A stretch of 64,000 nt of DNA from positions 1,956,898 through 2,020,897 of the forward strand of contig RPFO01000175.1 of NCBI GenBank assembly GCA_009746045.1, in the 5' to 3' direction. Below the pieces are notes generated by a model, which did not search any database, was not told the DNA's origin, and saw only the letters and a list, made by a program, of their open reading frames with translations. Shown here piece by piece: positions 10,464 through 18,481 of this stretch (positions within the stretch are counted from its first letter, which is position 1; the number at the start of each line of letters is the position of its first letter). A program made the translations under genes and the position numbers. The DNA is from Mesostigma viride. Taxonomy: Eukaryota; Streptophyta; Mesostigmatophyceae; Mesostigmatales; Mesostigmataceae.

Positions 10464-12272
10464 ATGCCACTGACGCGAGCGCAGACTCGAGCCATGGCAG
10501 ATGCAAATAGAGCAGATGCCGACACGTCCGCTCCGGGGTCGAATGGCGGGATTCCTCCCGCCGTACCCGCAGTGGGTGAGAGTCGCGACCAAGAAGCGCC
10601 GCTGAGTATGGTGGCGCTGTTCGCGCAGATGCAAGCGCAGATGCAGCAACAGTCGCAACAGTTGCAGCAGCAATTGGCGCTGCAGATGCGGGAAGTGACC
10701 GACAGATTGGTGGCCGTAGAGGGTCGTCATCTGCAGTCCACACCATGGGACGGGCAGGCATCGATGCCGGGCCCCAGTGGTGTTGCCGCGGAGCCGAGGG
10801 AGCGGGACCAGCCGCCAACCTCAGGTAATGCGGCGGGAAGGGCTTCGATGGAACCGGGGGTTTTGGCTGGGTCGCTAACCCAACACGACTTGCTTGGTGA
10901 GGCGGATGGTCAGCCACGGGGCGAGTATACGCTGGCGCCCAGGCGCCTGCCTTTCGATCAAGCGCGAGACGGATTGCACGAGGAGAACGGGGCAGGGCTG
11001 GCGCGCGCGATGGACCCACACAGGGGTGCACCAGGACGCATGCTGCCAGGCGGGGCCTCAATTCCGTTTGGGCGAGGCGGTGGGGCGCTGACCGGCGGGT
11101 CGACTGCACGGTGGTCAAGTGTGCCAATCGGGCGCATTCCGCCCATGGAGGACATAACCACGCCGCTGGCTTTCCGAGTACGGGAGGCAGCACGACCAAG
11201 CACGCTGGCGCAGGGACGCGCAGCTCAGCGACCGCCGGAGGATGCCGATGGGGTGCAGTACCCGCAAAGGGTGCGCCTCATACCGGAAGGCGCGAAGATG
11301 CCCACCCTACCACGGGTGGACATGCGCGAGAAGTTCTCCACAACCGGCAATCTGGCCACGCTGGCGCAGGCCTACAACGCGTACAAGTCATGGATTGATC
11401 TGCAATACATGACTACGCAAGGCGCTGTAATGCATGAGTTTGTGATGAACAACATGCATTTTTTCTTTCACGGCCTTACGCTGAGGCGAGTGGCTAGGCT
11501 GGTGGAGCAGTGGAGAGAGGTCTCGCTGTACACGCGTCACACGGACGTGTGGTTCGGCTTCGACGGGCGTGGCCAGCCCGACTATGACAACATCATGTAT
11601 GGTGTCGACCCTGCCGAGGAACTGTGGGGCCTCCTTCGCCAGGAATACCCGGTGGAGACCATCAAGGCAGAGCGTGAGTGGCGCAGTTTCAAGATAGCCG
11701 AGGGTGAAACCCCGGAGCAATCTTACGAGCGCCTCATGGAGTTCGCCGGCGAAGTGGAGGACTGGTCCGAAAAGCTGGCGTGTCAGAAATGGCTGCAAGC
11801 GCTAGGCTCCAAGGAGATGGAGCTGCCCACGCCGCCCAACGGCCAGCCGTGGCGATTGCGGTCACTGTGCATTGAGGTCAGGGCCATGATGCGACGACAC
11901 GCGCAAGGCCGGATCTCGGTAAGCACGGTGGTGGCCGAGCTGCAGGCCAAGGTCGACGCGCTGACCAAGGCCAAGTCGGGTGAGTCGTCTGCCACAAGAC
12001 AAGCGCGCCCGCAAGGCGGCCACGGTGCTAGCAGGAACCAAGGGGGGTCTCGCAACGCCTCATCGCATGATGCAACCCAGGGTAACGCCGCTGGCGGCAA
12101 CAAAGACGCTGCCGCCCCGACGCGAGCTGGGGGGGCACGTCCTCACAGACGGGTACTAGGACGGATGCGCGCAAATCGGGCTGCTTCCTTTGCGACAAGG
12201 ATGGGCACCTTAGTCGCGAGTGTCCAAGCCGCTGCACGAAGCCGCATGGGGCAGACACGAAGTGGCACCTGA
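10464..12272 (+). CDS. Gag-like capsid protein of the methyltransferase retroelement
   Basis: This is a structural (Gag) protein, expected to form the particle that packages element RNA. From the first ATG it has about 602 residues. Residues near 49-86 form a Gln-rich segment with coiled-coil character (AQMQAQMQQQSQQLQQQ). A long Pro/Gly/Ala-rich region follows. A helical capsid-like domain spans about 281-503, with features such as AEREWRSFKIAEGETPEQSY, typical of retrotransposon Gag. The last 40 or so residues are off-frame: the true C terminus with the CCHC knuckle is encoded in the next frame (12161-12250), reached by a -1 shift at the seven-G run 12129-12135. An in-frame TTG lies upstream at 10437, but the ATG at 10464 is the better start. 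Confidence 0.85.
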   Translation: MPLTRAQTRAMADANRADADTSAPGSNGGIPPAVPAVGESRDQEAPLSMVALFAQMQAQMQQQSQQLQQQLALQMREVTDRLVAVEGRHLQSTPWDGQASMPGPSGVAAEPRERDQPPTSGNAAGRASMEPGVLAGSLTQHDLLGEADGQPRGEYTLAPRRLPFDQARDGLHEENGAGLARAMDPHRGAPGRMLPGGASIPFGRGGGALTGGSTARWSSVPIGRIPPMEDITTPLAFRVREAARPSTLAQGRAAQRPPEDADGVQYPQRVRLIPEGAKMPTLPRVDMREKFSTTGNLATLAQAYNAYKSWIDLQYMTTQGAVMHEFVMNNMHFFFHGLTLRRVARLVEQWREVSLYTRHTDVWFGFDGRGQPDYDNIMYGVDPAEELWGLLRQEYPVETIKAEREWRSFKIAEGETPEQSYERLMEFAGEVEDWSEKLACQKWLQALGSKEMELPTPPNGQPWRLRSLCIEVRAMMRRHAQGRISVSTVVAELQAKVDALTKAKSGESSATRQARPQGGHGASRNQGGSRNASSHDATQGNAAGGNKDAAAPTRAGGARPHRRVLGRMRANRAASFATRMGTLVASVQAAARSRMGQTRSGT

Positions 12273-15200
12273 TGAACAAGTGTCCAGCCGCGGGCATCAA
12301 GACGGTCCACTTCGCCGAGATGGCGGGCAAGACCGACTCGATGGAAGCCCAGGTGGCTGCCATCAAGCATGGTGAGGAGGCGACGGCGCCCCCCAACCAA
12401 TTCGAGACGGTGTACCGGGAGGACCCATTCTGGGCGCCCATGCCGGGTGACGTCGAGATCAACGCTGCGGAGGCTACCAAAGGCAAGCAGGCACGCAGCC
12501 CGCTTTCTTTTCAGCAGGCACCCATGTTGCCTGCCGGGCAGTTGCCCGCGTCCTTTTCCATGCCGCTGGCTGGGGTGCAATCTGCTTTTGAGCATGCGAA
12601 CCCTGCTGGGCTGGAGCAGCGTAGGCGATTGGCGCCTGTGTACCCAATGCCGTTCATTGTGGACGTACCCATGTTTTCAGCACGGCAGGTGGTCGACACC
12701 TTCGGGCAGAAGGGGGTTGAGTGGCTGGGGTCGGTTGTGTCCGAGATCCAGTTGTTCGCAGATGGGCATGATGTGCGCACCTTGCGCAATTCTGAGTCCG
12801 TCACCTACGGGCGCCAGCCGGTAGAAGCCGCAGTGCCCGTGGTGCAAGCGGGAGTGGTCAGCACAAGTAGCCAGCAGCGCACTAGTGCAGTCCCCCAGGT
12901 TCCCACGGTGGTTCCATACCCCAATGGTGAGCCGTCCATGGCGTTCCAAGCAGTTGGAGCCTGTGGAGATGTATGGAGCGACATGGTGACATGTCCGTTG
13001 GTTGGCGCAGTCAAGCTTGATAGCGGTGCTCAGCCGCTAGTCATCAGCACGGACTTGGCCACCATGCTGAACCTGACCTACGAGAACGGTGGCTTAGTGG
13101 AAAGCCCCGTGTCTGTGTCAGGTTGGCAGGGTCCGGCTAGTAAGCCGTACGCTATGACGGCGGTTAAAGTCAACGTGATTTTCAATCCGTTGCGCGCCTC
13201 TAGCATGACCACCGTGTCCGCGTATGCGCTGGTGGTCAACAAGTGTGGATATTCCGCACTACTCGGGGTGGATGTCCTTGCTCGCGCCATGGTTCAGGTG
13301 GACTATAGGGCGGAGGAGGCATCTTACATCCCTGATTGGGATGGGGCTGGCCTGAAGCGGGCCAGCGTGCCGGTCTCATGCTTCAGTTCTTCAGCCGGGG
13401 CTGCACGCCTCAACCCTTCCGCGGCTGCGGGCGTGGTGGAGGTCAGCATGGTGGAGGTACGGGCGGCGGGCTCATCGGCGTGGGACAAGCATCGGACGGT
13501 GCTGCCCCAGCCAACGGCGAGCATTGCCAAGATGCGCACGCAGTGGTCGCTGGATGCTGTGACGTCCACGCGGCAGCTGGCTATGCGCAAGCGGGTAACT
13601 GAAGCCGTCATCACCATTCCTCAGATGGCCAGCCATGGCCTCACTTTGCTGCAACCGGGTGTCTCGGAGGCCCAAGGTAATTTTTCTGCTGCAATCTTAC
13701 CGCAGGCCCCTGATTTTGCCAAGGGTGCGGTAGTGTTGGAACTGTTTGCGGGGATCGGAGGGGGCATTGCAGGCTTTTTGGCCGCAGGCGGCGTGTGCCG
13801 TAAACTCATCGCGGTAGAGCCATCGCACAAGGCGCGTCAGGTGTACTTCAGTCACTGTGGCGTGTTGTCGCGAGAGTATCCCGCGCAGTTTCCGCCATCA
13901 GCATGGCGTGACCCGTTTGGGGAATGTCCTCAAGATATCCGAGCCATCGGTGAGGTGCAGGTGCAGCAGTTGTTGCGCAGGCATCATGCCATCGACTTGG
14001 TAATTGCGGGTTGGGAGTGCCAGGGCCTGAGCCAGGCAGGGCAAGGGCGGGGGCTAGCCGATCCGCGTAGCGCGCTGTTCTGGGAACTGTTGCGTGTGGT
14101 GGGACTGTTGCAGTCGCGTCAGCCCCATCCGCCTGCGTATCTGTTTGAGAACGTTGTGGCGGGTGACAGCCCACATCAGGCGGTGCGGGAGGACTGGGCT
14201 ACAATCGTGGCACTCCTGGGGGAGCCCATCGTGTGTGACAACGCAGGGCTGGGTGGGCTCACGCATCGTTTGCGTGCCTATTGGACCAACGTGGCGTGTG
14301 CGACCGATGTGCAGGCGGTCTTGGGGGCCGTAGCAAGGCAGCATCCGAGTGTGTCTGCGGAGGTAGCATTGCCTTCCCACCTAGTCACGCAGAAGGTGGA
14401 TAGCGAGGATCGCCCACCGTATGCACGCGTCAACCGGGTCGGGAGCCCCATGTGTGCACTGCCGACCCTGGTCAGTTACCAAGGGTCGACAGCATACCGT
14501 GATCGGGGTAAGGGTCTCGTTTGGGACACTACCACCGGTCTGTTGGTGCAGCCACCCGCAGAATTTCGTGAGGCCAGCATGGGTTTTCATGTCGGGGCCT
14601 CGGCGCTGCCGGGCGTGCTCGAGAGTGAGCGCTGGTCTTTGATAGGCCAGGCTATGTCGGTGTTGCAGGTCGGGTATGTGCTGCTTGCATCGGTTGCCGT
14701 GCGCCAGTCTGGGGGGGCGTCCCCAGCCAATCCGCCTCAGCAGGTTGAGGCGCGCGCAGCCAAACTGAAGCGCCCTGCAGCGACGGGGACTTCATCAGCA
14801 TGGGGGTGGCGTCTGCGACAGGTGTGGACTATCATTCTCATGACCGCCCTGCTGACCAGCACCGTGCTGGCCGGCGAGCCCACGCTGCATCGGGTAATAC
14901 ACCGTGCGGCACGCGAGGCTCCGGCGGTGGGTGTCACACCAGGCGTGGCAGCCTTTTCCTTGTTCCACGACGATGCGGCTAGGGCGCCGCATCTTGAGGC
15001 ACATGCGGTAGCTGTGGGTGATCCCGCGGATACGCACCCCTGGGCTATTGGCGAACACCTTTCTGATGCGCAGCGCTCAGCCATGCTAAAGTGGCTAGGC
15101 ACTGCAAGGGGGGCCTTCGCTTTCACAAGTGATGAACTGGGGTGTTTCAATGGTGGGACCATGCGTGTTCCATTGGACACTGACACCCCTTTGTTCCGAC

Positions 15201-15673
15201 GCCAGCATCGCCTGAGTCAGGCCGAGTTGGATTTTGTAGCCGAGCAATGCAAGGAGTTAGAGGATGCCGGTATCATCAGGCAATCTTCCTCCAGCTATGC
15301 CGCTGCCGTTGTCGTTGCGCCCAAGAAGGACGCTATCACCGGGGCATGGACGGGTATGCGCATGGCCACCGATCTGCGGTTGCTGAATGCACACACACCC
15401 GTGGACCGTTACCCCATGCCACGTGTGGATGATGTCCTGGATAAGATATCTCCTCATGTGAAGTTTGTGTCCTCGCTGGACCTGCGTAGCGGCTTTCATC
15501 AGATCGCAGTTGCGCCGGAGGATCAGCGGAAGCTTGCATTCTGGGGGGCGGCAATTTGTATGAGTGGGTGCGCATGCCCTTTGGGCACCGCAACGCTAGT
15601 GCTGTTTTCCAACGAGCTATGGACAAAGTGCTTGCAGGTCTTCCTTTCGCCGCTTGTTACATTGATGATGTAA
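12272..15673 (+). CDS. Pol part 1: zinc knuckle, aspartic protease, cytosine-C5 DNA methyltransferase, RT start
   Basis: This frame is really open from about 12134. Upstream of the nominal ATG it encodes a CCHC knuckle (CFLCDKDGHLSREC, 12182-12223), so the ATG at 12272 is not the true start. Numbering from it, the protease has D250 in KLDSGAQP and a later ALLGVDVL. A complete C5-methyltransferase domain spans about 485-815: motif I ELFAGIGGG near 488, motif IV GWECQGLS with candidate catalytic Cys583, motif VI ENV at 626-628, HRLRAYWTN (motif VIII region), REASMGFH, and LIGQAMSVLQVGYVL (motif X-like). A hydrophobic stretch near 848-866 follows, then RT with LDLRSGFHQIAVAPEDQ. After the six-G run 15543-15548 the RT continues one base back, in the frame of the next entry, so the last 41 residues here are spurious. 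Confidence 0.9.
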   Translation: MNKCPAAGIKTVHFAEMAGKTDSMEAQVAAIKHGEEATAPPNQFETVYREDPFWAPMPGDVEINAAEATKGKQARSPLSFQQAPMLPAGQLPASFSMPLAGVQSAFEHANPAGLEQRRRLAPVYPMPFIVDVPMFSARQVVDTFGQKGVEWLGSVVSEIQLFADGHDVRTLRNSESVTYGRQPVEAAVPVVQAGVVSTSSQQRTSAVPQVPTVVPYPNGEPSMAFQAVGACGDVWSDMVTCPLVGAVKLDSGAQPLVISTDLATMLNLTYENGGLVESPVSVSGWQGPASKPYAMTAVKVNVIFNPLRASSMTTVSAYALVVNKCGYSALLGVDVLARAMVQVDYRAEEASYIPDWDGAGLKRASVPVSCFSSSAGAARLNPSAAAGVVEVSMVEVRAAGSSAWDKHRTVLPQPTASIAKMRTQWSLDAVTSTRQLAMRKRVTEAVITIPQMASHGLTLLQPGVSEAQGNFSAAILPQAPDFAKGAVVLELFAGIGGGIAGFLAAGGVCRKLIAVEPSHKARQVYFSHCGVLSREYPAQFPPSAWRDPFGECPQDIRAIGEVQVQQLLRRHHAIDLVIAGWECQGLSQAGQGRGLADPRSALFWELLRVVGLLQSRQPHPPAYLFENVVAGDSPHQAVREDWATIVALLGEPIVCDNAGLGGLTHRLRAYWTNVACATDVQAVLGAVARQHPSVSAEVALPSHLVTQKVDSEDRPPYARVNRVGSPMCALPTLVSYQGSTAYRDRGKGLVWDTTTGLLVQPPAEFREASMGFHVGASALPGVLESERWSLIGQAMSVLQVGYVLLASVAVRQSGGASPANPPQQVEARAAKLKRPAATGTSSAWGWRLRQVWTIILMTALLTSTVLAGEPTLHRVIHRAAREAPAVGVTPGVAAFSLFHDDAARAPHLEAHAVAVGDPADTHPWAIGEHLSDAQRSAMLKWLGTARGAFAFTSDELGCFNGGTMRVPLDTDTPLFRRQHRLSQAELDFVAEQCKELEDAGIIRQSSSSYAAAVVVAPKKDAITGAWTGMRMATDLRLLNAHTPVDRYPMPRVDDVLDKISPHVKFVSSLDLRSGFHQIAVAPEDQRKLAFWGAAICMSGCACPLGTATLVLFSNELWTKCLQVFLSPLVTLMM

Positions 15674-18309
15674 TCGTCTTTAGCGCGACATTTGAGGAGC
15701 ACCTGGCGCACTTGGAGCAGGTTCGCTTGGCTCTCGAGGAGCATAATATGCGGCTGCACCCTGAGAAGTGCAAGTTCGCCCAGCGGACCCTCTCATTCCT
15801 TGGTCATCAGATTGTGCCGGGTGGCCGGACGCCTGATGCCGCCAAGGTCGAATCCATTGTGCAGGCCGCCGTACCCACGGATGTCTCAGGGGTGCGGGCG
15901 TATTTGGGTTTGGCTGGCTATTACCGAGGTTACATTGAGAACTTCAGCAGCAAGGTGAAGCCCTTGACCGAGTTACTCAAGAAGGGGTGCGTGTGGGCGT
16001 GGGGTCCCGCACAGCAACGCGCCATCGAGACAATCAAGCAGGAGCTCACGTCGGCCCCGATTCTGCGCGCCCCTGACTATGCTTTGCCGTTTGTGTTATA
16101 TACCGACTGGTCCAAGGTAGGACTGGGTGCGGTCTTGGCGCAAAAGGATGGTGATGGGCGCGAGCACGTTATTGCTTATGCTAGTCGCAGCAACAACCCA
16201 GCGGAGAGCCGGTATTCTTCCTATGAGGGGGAGGCACTGGCTGTGGTGTGGGCCATCAAGCACTTTCGCCCGTATTTAGTTGGGCGCGTGTTTACTCTGG
16301 TGACAGACCACCAGCCGCTTCAGTGGCTAATGACCAACACCAACCTGACGGGTAAGCTCGCCCGATGGGCCATGATTATCCAGGAGTACCACATGACCAT
16401 TGTGCATCGGGCCGGCAAGGACCATGTCAACGCCGATGTGCTATCCCGATACGCCATGCCTACCACTGTTGACCACACTGGAGCCCGGGCCATGGGTGCC
16501 GAGGGCTCGTCGGGTTCTGTGGTCTTTGTGAACGCTGCTGGGTATGCGGCCGACGATGAGGAGGAGGCGTGGTGGCGCAGTGTCGAGTACTCTGTGGCGG
16601 ACTTCGGCATCAGCGACGACCCGGTGCGGCCGTCGCCATTCACGCCATCCAAAGCTGTGTGCGCTATGGAAGAGGGTAGGTCTCTGTCCTTTGACATTGA
16701 TCCTTCTCTGCAGCAGCTGATCGCTGTGCAGGCTCTCTTAGCGCGTAGCTCTCTTGCTGATTGCTACACCGCTGATATCTGGCTAGATGGTCGAGTTTTG
16801 GAGCAAGTGCAGGGTGCTGTCTTGACTCCTACTCCAGTCGATTGGACTCCTGCTCAGAAGGCGACGGAGTTGAACAGGGTGCAGCACAGGGCTGCAACCT
16901 ATGGTTGGGAAGATGGGGTTTTGTACAAGCTGTTGGGCAAGCGTAGGGTGGTCGTCCCACCGCCTGACAAGCGCGTTGCTATAGTGCAGGCGTACCACGA
17001 GCGGTATGGTCACTTGGGTGGCAATCGCACGCTCAGCCTCGTACGGACCAGCTATTGGTGGAATAACATGCGACACACAGTGGCCCAGGTAGTGGCCAGC
17101 TGTGTCCCGTGTGCTCGAACCAAGGCTAACTTTAGCGCAGATCATGGTGCCAAGGAGCTGATGTCGCTTCCCATCAAGGGCTTGTTTTATCGCTGGCACG
17201 TCGATCTGTGCGGGCCGTTTCAGGAGAGCCCTGACGGCAACCTCTATGTCATGGTATGCGTGGAGAGCTTTAGCAAATGGGTTGAGTTGATCCCCATTGC
17301 TGACAAGCATGCCGCTACCACAGCGAAGCATTTTGCAGACATCATCACCAGGTTTGGGGCTCCCGCGGAGGTAGTCACGGACCAGGGTGGTGAGTTCAGG
17401 GGTGAGTTCCAGGAGTTGCTGGATGGATGTCTTATTGATCACCGTCGCACTTCTCGGGAGCATCCTCAGGCCAATGGTTTGGCTGAGAGATTGGTGCAGA
17501 CCGTCAAGCAGGCGCTGCGCAAGTGGAGCCTGCAGGTGCCGGAGTCGGCCAGGTGGGATCGCGAGTTGGCATGGATTGCCATGGGTTATCGCATGTCTCC
17601 CCAGGAGTCTCTCGCTACCTTCTCCCCGTATTTCCTTCTGTTCGGGCGTAATCCTCTTTTGCCTACGGAGGCACAGGTTGCGCACCCCGAACCCATGGCC
17701 TTCGACAACGCTCAGCAATTTTTGGTTGAGGTGCTGGCCAGGGCAGAGACTTTTAAGAAGGTCATGCCCATCGCGATGAACAACTTGTTCATTGCTCAGC
17801 ACAGGGACTCCCTGCGTTACGCTCAGCGCCGGGGGGGCGCATACATGGCTCGCCAGCTGCGGTTTAGGCCAGGGCAGTATGTTTTCCTGCGCACTCAGCT
17901 GAAGCACACTTTGGATGTGGAGGCGGGGCCCACCATTTTGCGCATTGTGGCTATCAAACCATCGGGAGTGGCAATTTTGGAGGGCGCCGACGGGAGCCGT
18001 ACGACAGACAACCTCAGCAATCTCAGTCCCTGCTCACTGCCCAATTTGGTCCACGACCTCCAACCGCACACATCTCGCCGAGTCAAGGACGCCCAGTGTC
18101 AGGTTTGTCACCGGGTCGATCAGGCGGAGTCCATGTTATTGTGTGATCAGTGTAACTGTGGTTGGCACATGCAGTGCTTGCAGCCCGTGGTCACCAGCAT
18201 TCCGGAGGGGGATTGGTTTTGTCCAGTGTGCACCGCTGCGCAGTTTACCTCCCGCAGCTTGACTGCGGTCACCGCTGCCCTTGTCTTGGTACGATCGCTG
18301 TCTTCGTGA
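15556..18309 (+). CDS. Pol part 2: RT, RNase H, integrase, PHD finger
   Basis: This is the continuation of Pol after the frame break at 15543-15548; the frame has no true start codon here. It opens in the RT fingers/palm (YEWVRMPFGHRNASAVFQ) with the catalytic YIDD box near residue 36. RNase H shows YTDWSKVGLGAVLAQ, a conserved E in EGEALAVVWAIKH, and VTDHQPLQWL. Integrase has an HHCC knuckle (HERYGHLGG to CVPCARTK) and the D,D,E triad in WHVDLCGPF, VTDQGGEF and NGLAERLVQ. An SH3-like tail follows. Residues 848-892 are a perfect C4-H-C3 PHD finger: CQVC, LLCDQC, WHMQC, WFCPVC. PHD fingers usually read histone H3 tails, so this may steer integration. The protein ends 25 residues later. Confidence 0.9.
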   Translation: MYEWVRMPFGHRNASAVFQRAMDKVLAGLPFAACYIDDVIVFSATFEEHLAHLEQVRLALEEHNMRLHPEKCKFAQRTLSFLGHQIVPGGRTPDAAKVESIVQAAVPTDVSGVRAYLGLAGYYRGYIENFSSKVKPLTELLKKGCVWAWGPAQQRAIETIKQELTSAPILRAPDYALPFVLYTDWSKVGLGAVLAQKDGDGREHVIAYASRSNNPAESRYSSYEGEALAVVWAIKHFRPYLVGRVFTLVTDHQPLQWLMTNTNLTGKLARWAMIIQEYHMTIVHRAGKDHVNADVLSRYAMPTTVDHTGARAMGAEGSSGSVVFVNAAGYAADDEEEAWWRSVEYSVADFGISDDPVRPSPFTPSKAVCAMEEGRSLSFDIDPSLQQLIAVQALLARSSLADCYTADIWLDGRVLEQVQGAVLTPTPVDWTPAQKATELNRVQHRAATYGWEDGVLYKLLGKRRVVVPPPDKRVAIVQAYHERYGHLGGNRTLSLVRTSYWWNNMRHTVAQVVASCVPCARTKANFSADHGAKELMSLPIKGLFYRWHVDLCGPFQESPDGNLYVMVCVESFSKWVELIPIADKHAATTAKHFADIITRFGAPAEVVTDQGGEFRGEFQELLDGCLIDHRRTSREHPQANGLAERLVQTVKQALRKWSLQVPESARWDRELAWIAMGYRMSPQESLATFSPYFLLFGRNPLLPTEAQVAHPEPMAFDNAQQFLVEVLARAETFKKVMPIAMNNLFIAQHRDSLRYAQRRGGAYMARQLRFRPGQYVFLRTQLKHTLDVEAGPTILRIVAIKPSGVAILEGADGSRTTDNLSNLSPCSLPNLVHDLQPHTSRRVKDAQCQVCHRVDQAESMLLCDQCNCGWHMQCLQPVVTSIPEGDWFCPVCTAAQFTSRSLTAVTAALVLVRSLSS

Positions 18310-18324
18310 TGGGGCCGGTCGCCA

Positions 18325-18337
18325 GCGAGGGGGGGAA
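18325..18337 (+). other. Polypurine tract of the methyltransferase retroelement
   Basis: The purine run GCGAGGGGGGGAA lies 16 bases after the Pol stop codon. In LTR retrotransposons a tract like this primes plus-strand synthesis and directly precedes the 3' LTR. The sequence after it (TCATGGGACAGG) would then be the LTR start, but no matching 5' copy was found. Confidence 0.55.
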
Positions 18338-18481
18338 TCATGGGACAGGTCCTCGCCCACCCCACAGGGCATGCAGTTAAGGCAGGCACATCAGCTCAGC
18401 TCATTTGGGTTTTACCAAATTAAGCTGAGTGGCCAGCCGCCATGGTGGCGCCGGAGATTGTGGCACGCAGACGCGACACGC
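18338..18481 (+). other. Probable residual 3' LTR with a stem-loop
   Basis: This is the 144 bp between the purine tract and the TACG-rich element. It holds an inverted repeat, CTCAGCTCATTTGG (18395-18408) and CCAAATTAAGCTGAG (18415-18429), which would form a hairpin with a six-base loop and small bulges. No counterpart of this stretch exists upstream of the Gag gene, so the LTR identity is inferred from position only. Confidence 0.35.

Larger units (their letters stand above)
10111..18480 (+). mobile_element. Ty3/gypsy-type retroelement encoding a DNA methyltransferase and a PHD finger
   Basis: The Gag-Pol domain order is Gag, CCHC knuckle, aspartic protease, cytosine-C5 methyltransferase, RT, RNase H, integrase, PHD finger. 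Integrase after RNase H places it with Ty3/gypsy rather than Copia. It is nested between the leader and first ORF of the chromodomain element, whose genes are far more AT-rich. The coding part uses three frames joined at two G-runs. A purine tract follows the stop (18325-18337). I found no LTR pair: sequence after 18338 does not match sequence before 10464, so the 3' LTR is probably truncated or replaced. The boundaries given are approximate. Confidence 0.8.

Noticed and set aside
12270-12274. Overlapping stop/start TGATG as a reinitiation junction between Gag and Pol
   Set aside because: The CCHC knuckle is encoded upstream of this ATG in the Pol frame (12182-12223), so the frame change must occur earlier, at or near the G-run 12129-12135. 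The ATG is an internal methionine.
10453-18389. Antisense and alternative-frame ORFs across the methyltransferase element
   Set aside because: Shadows of a GC-rich coding region. Domain motifs occur only in the three plus-strand frames annotated.
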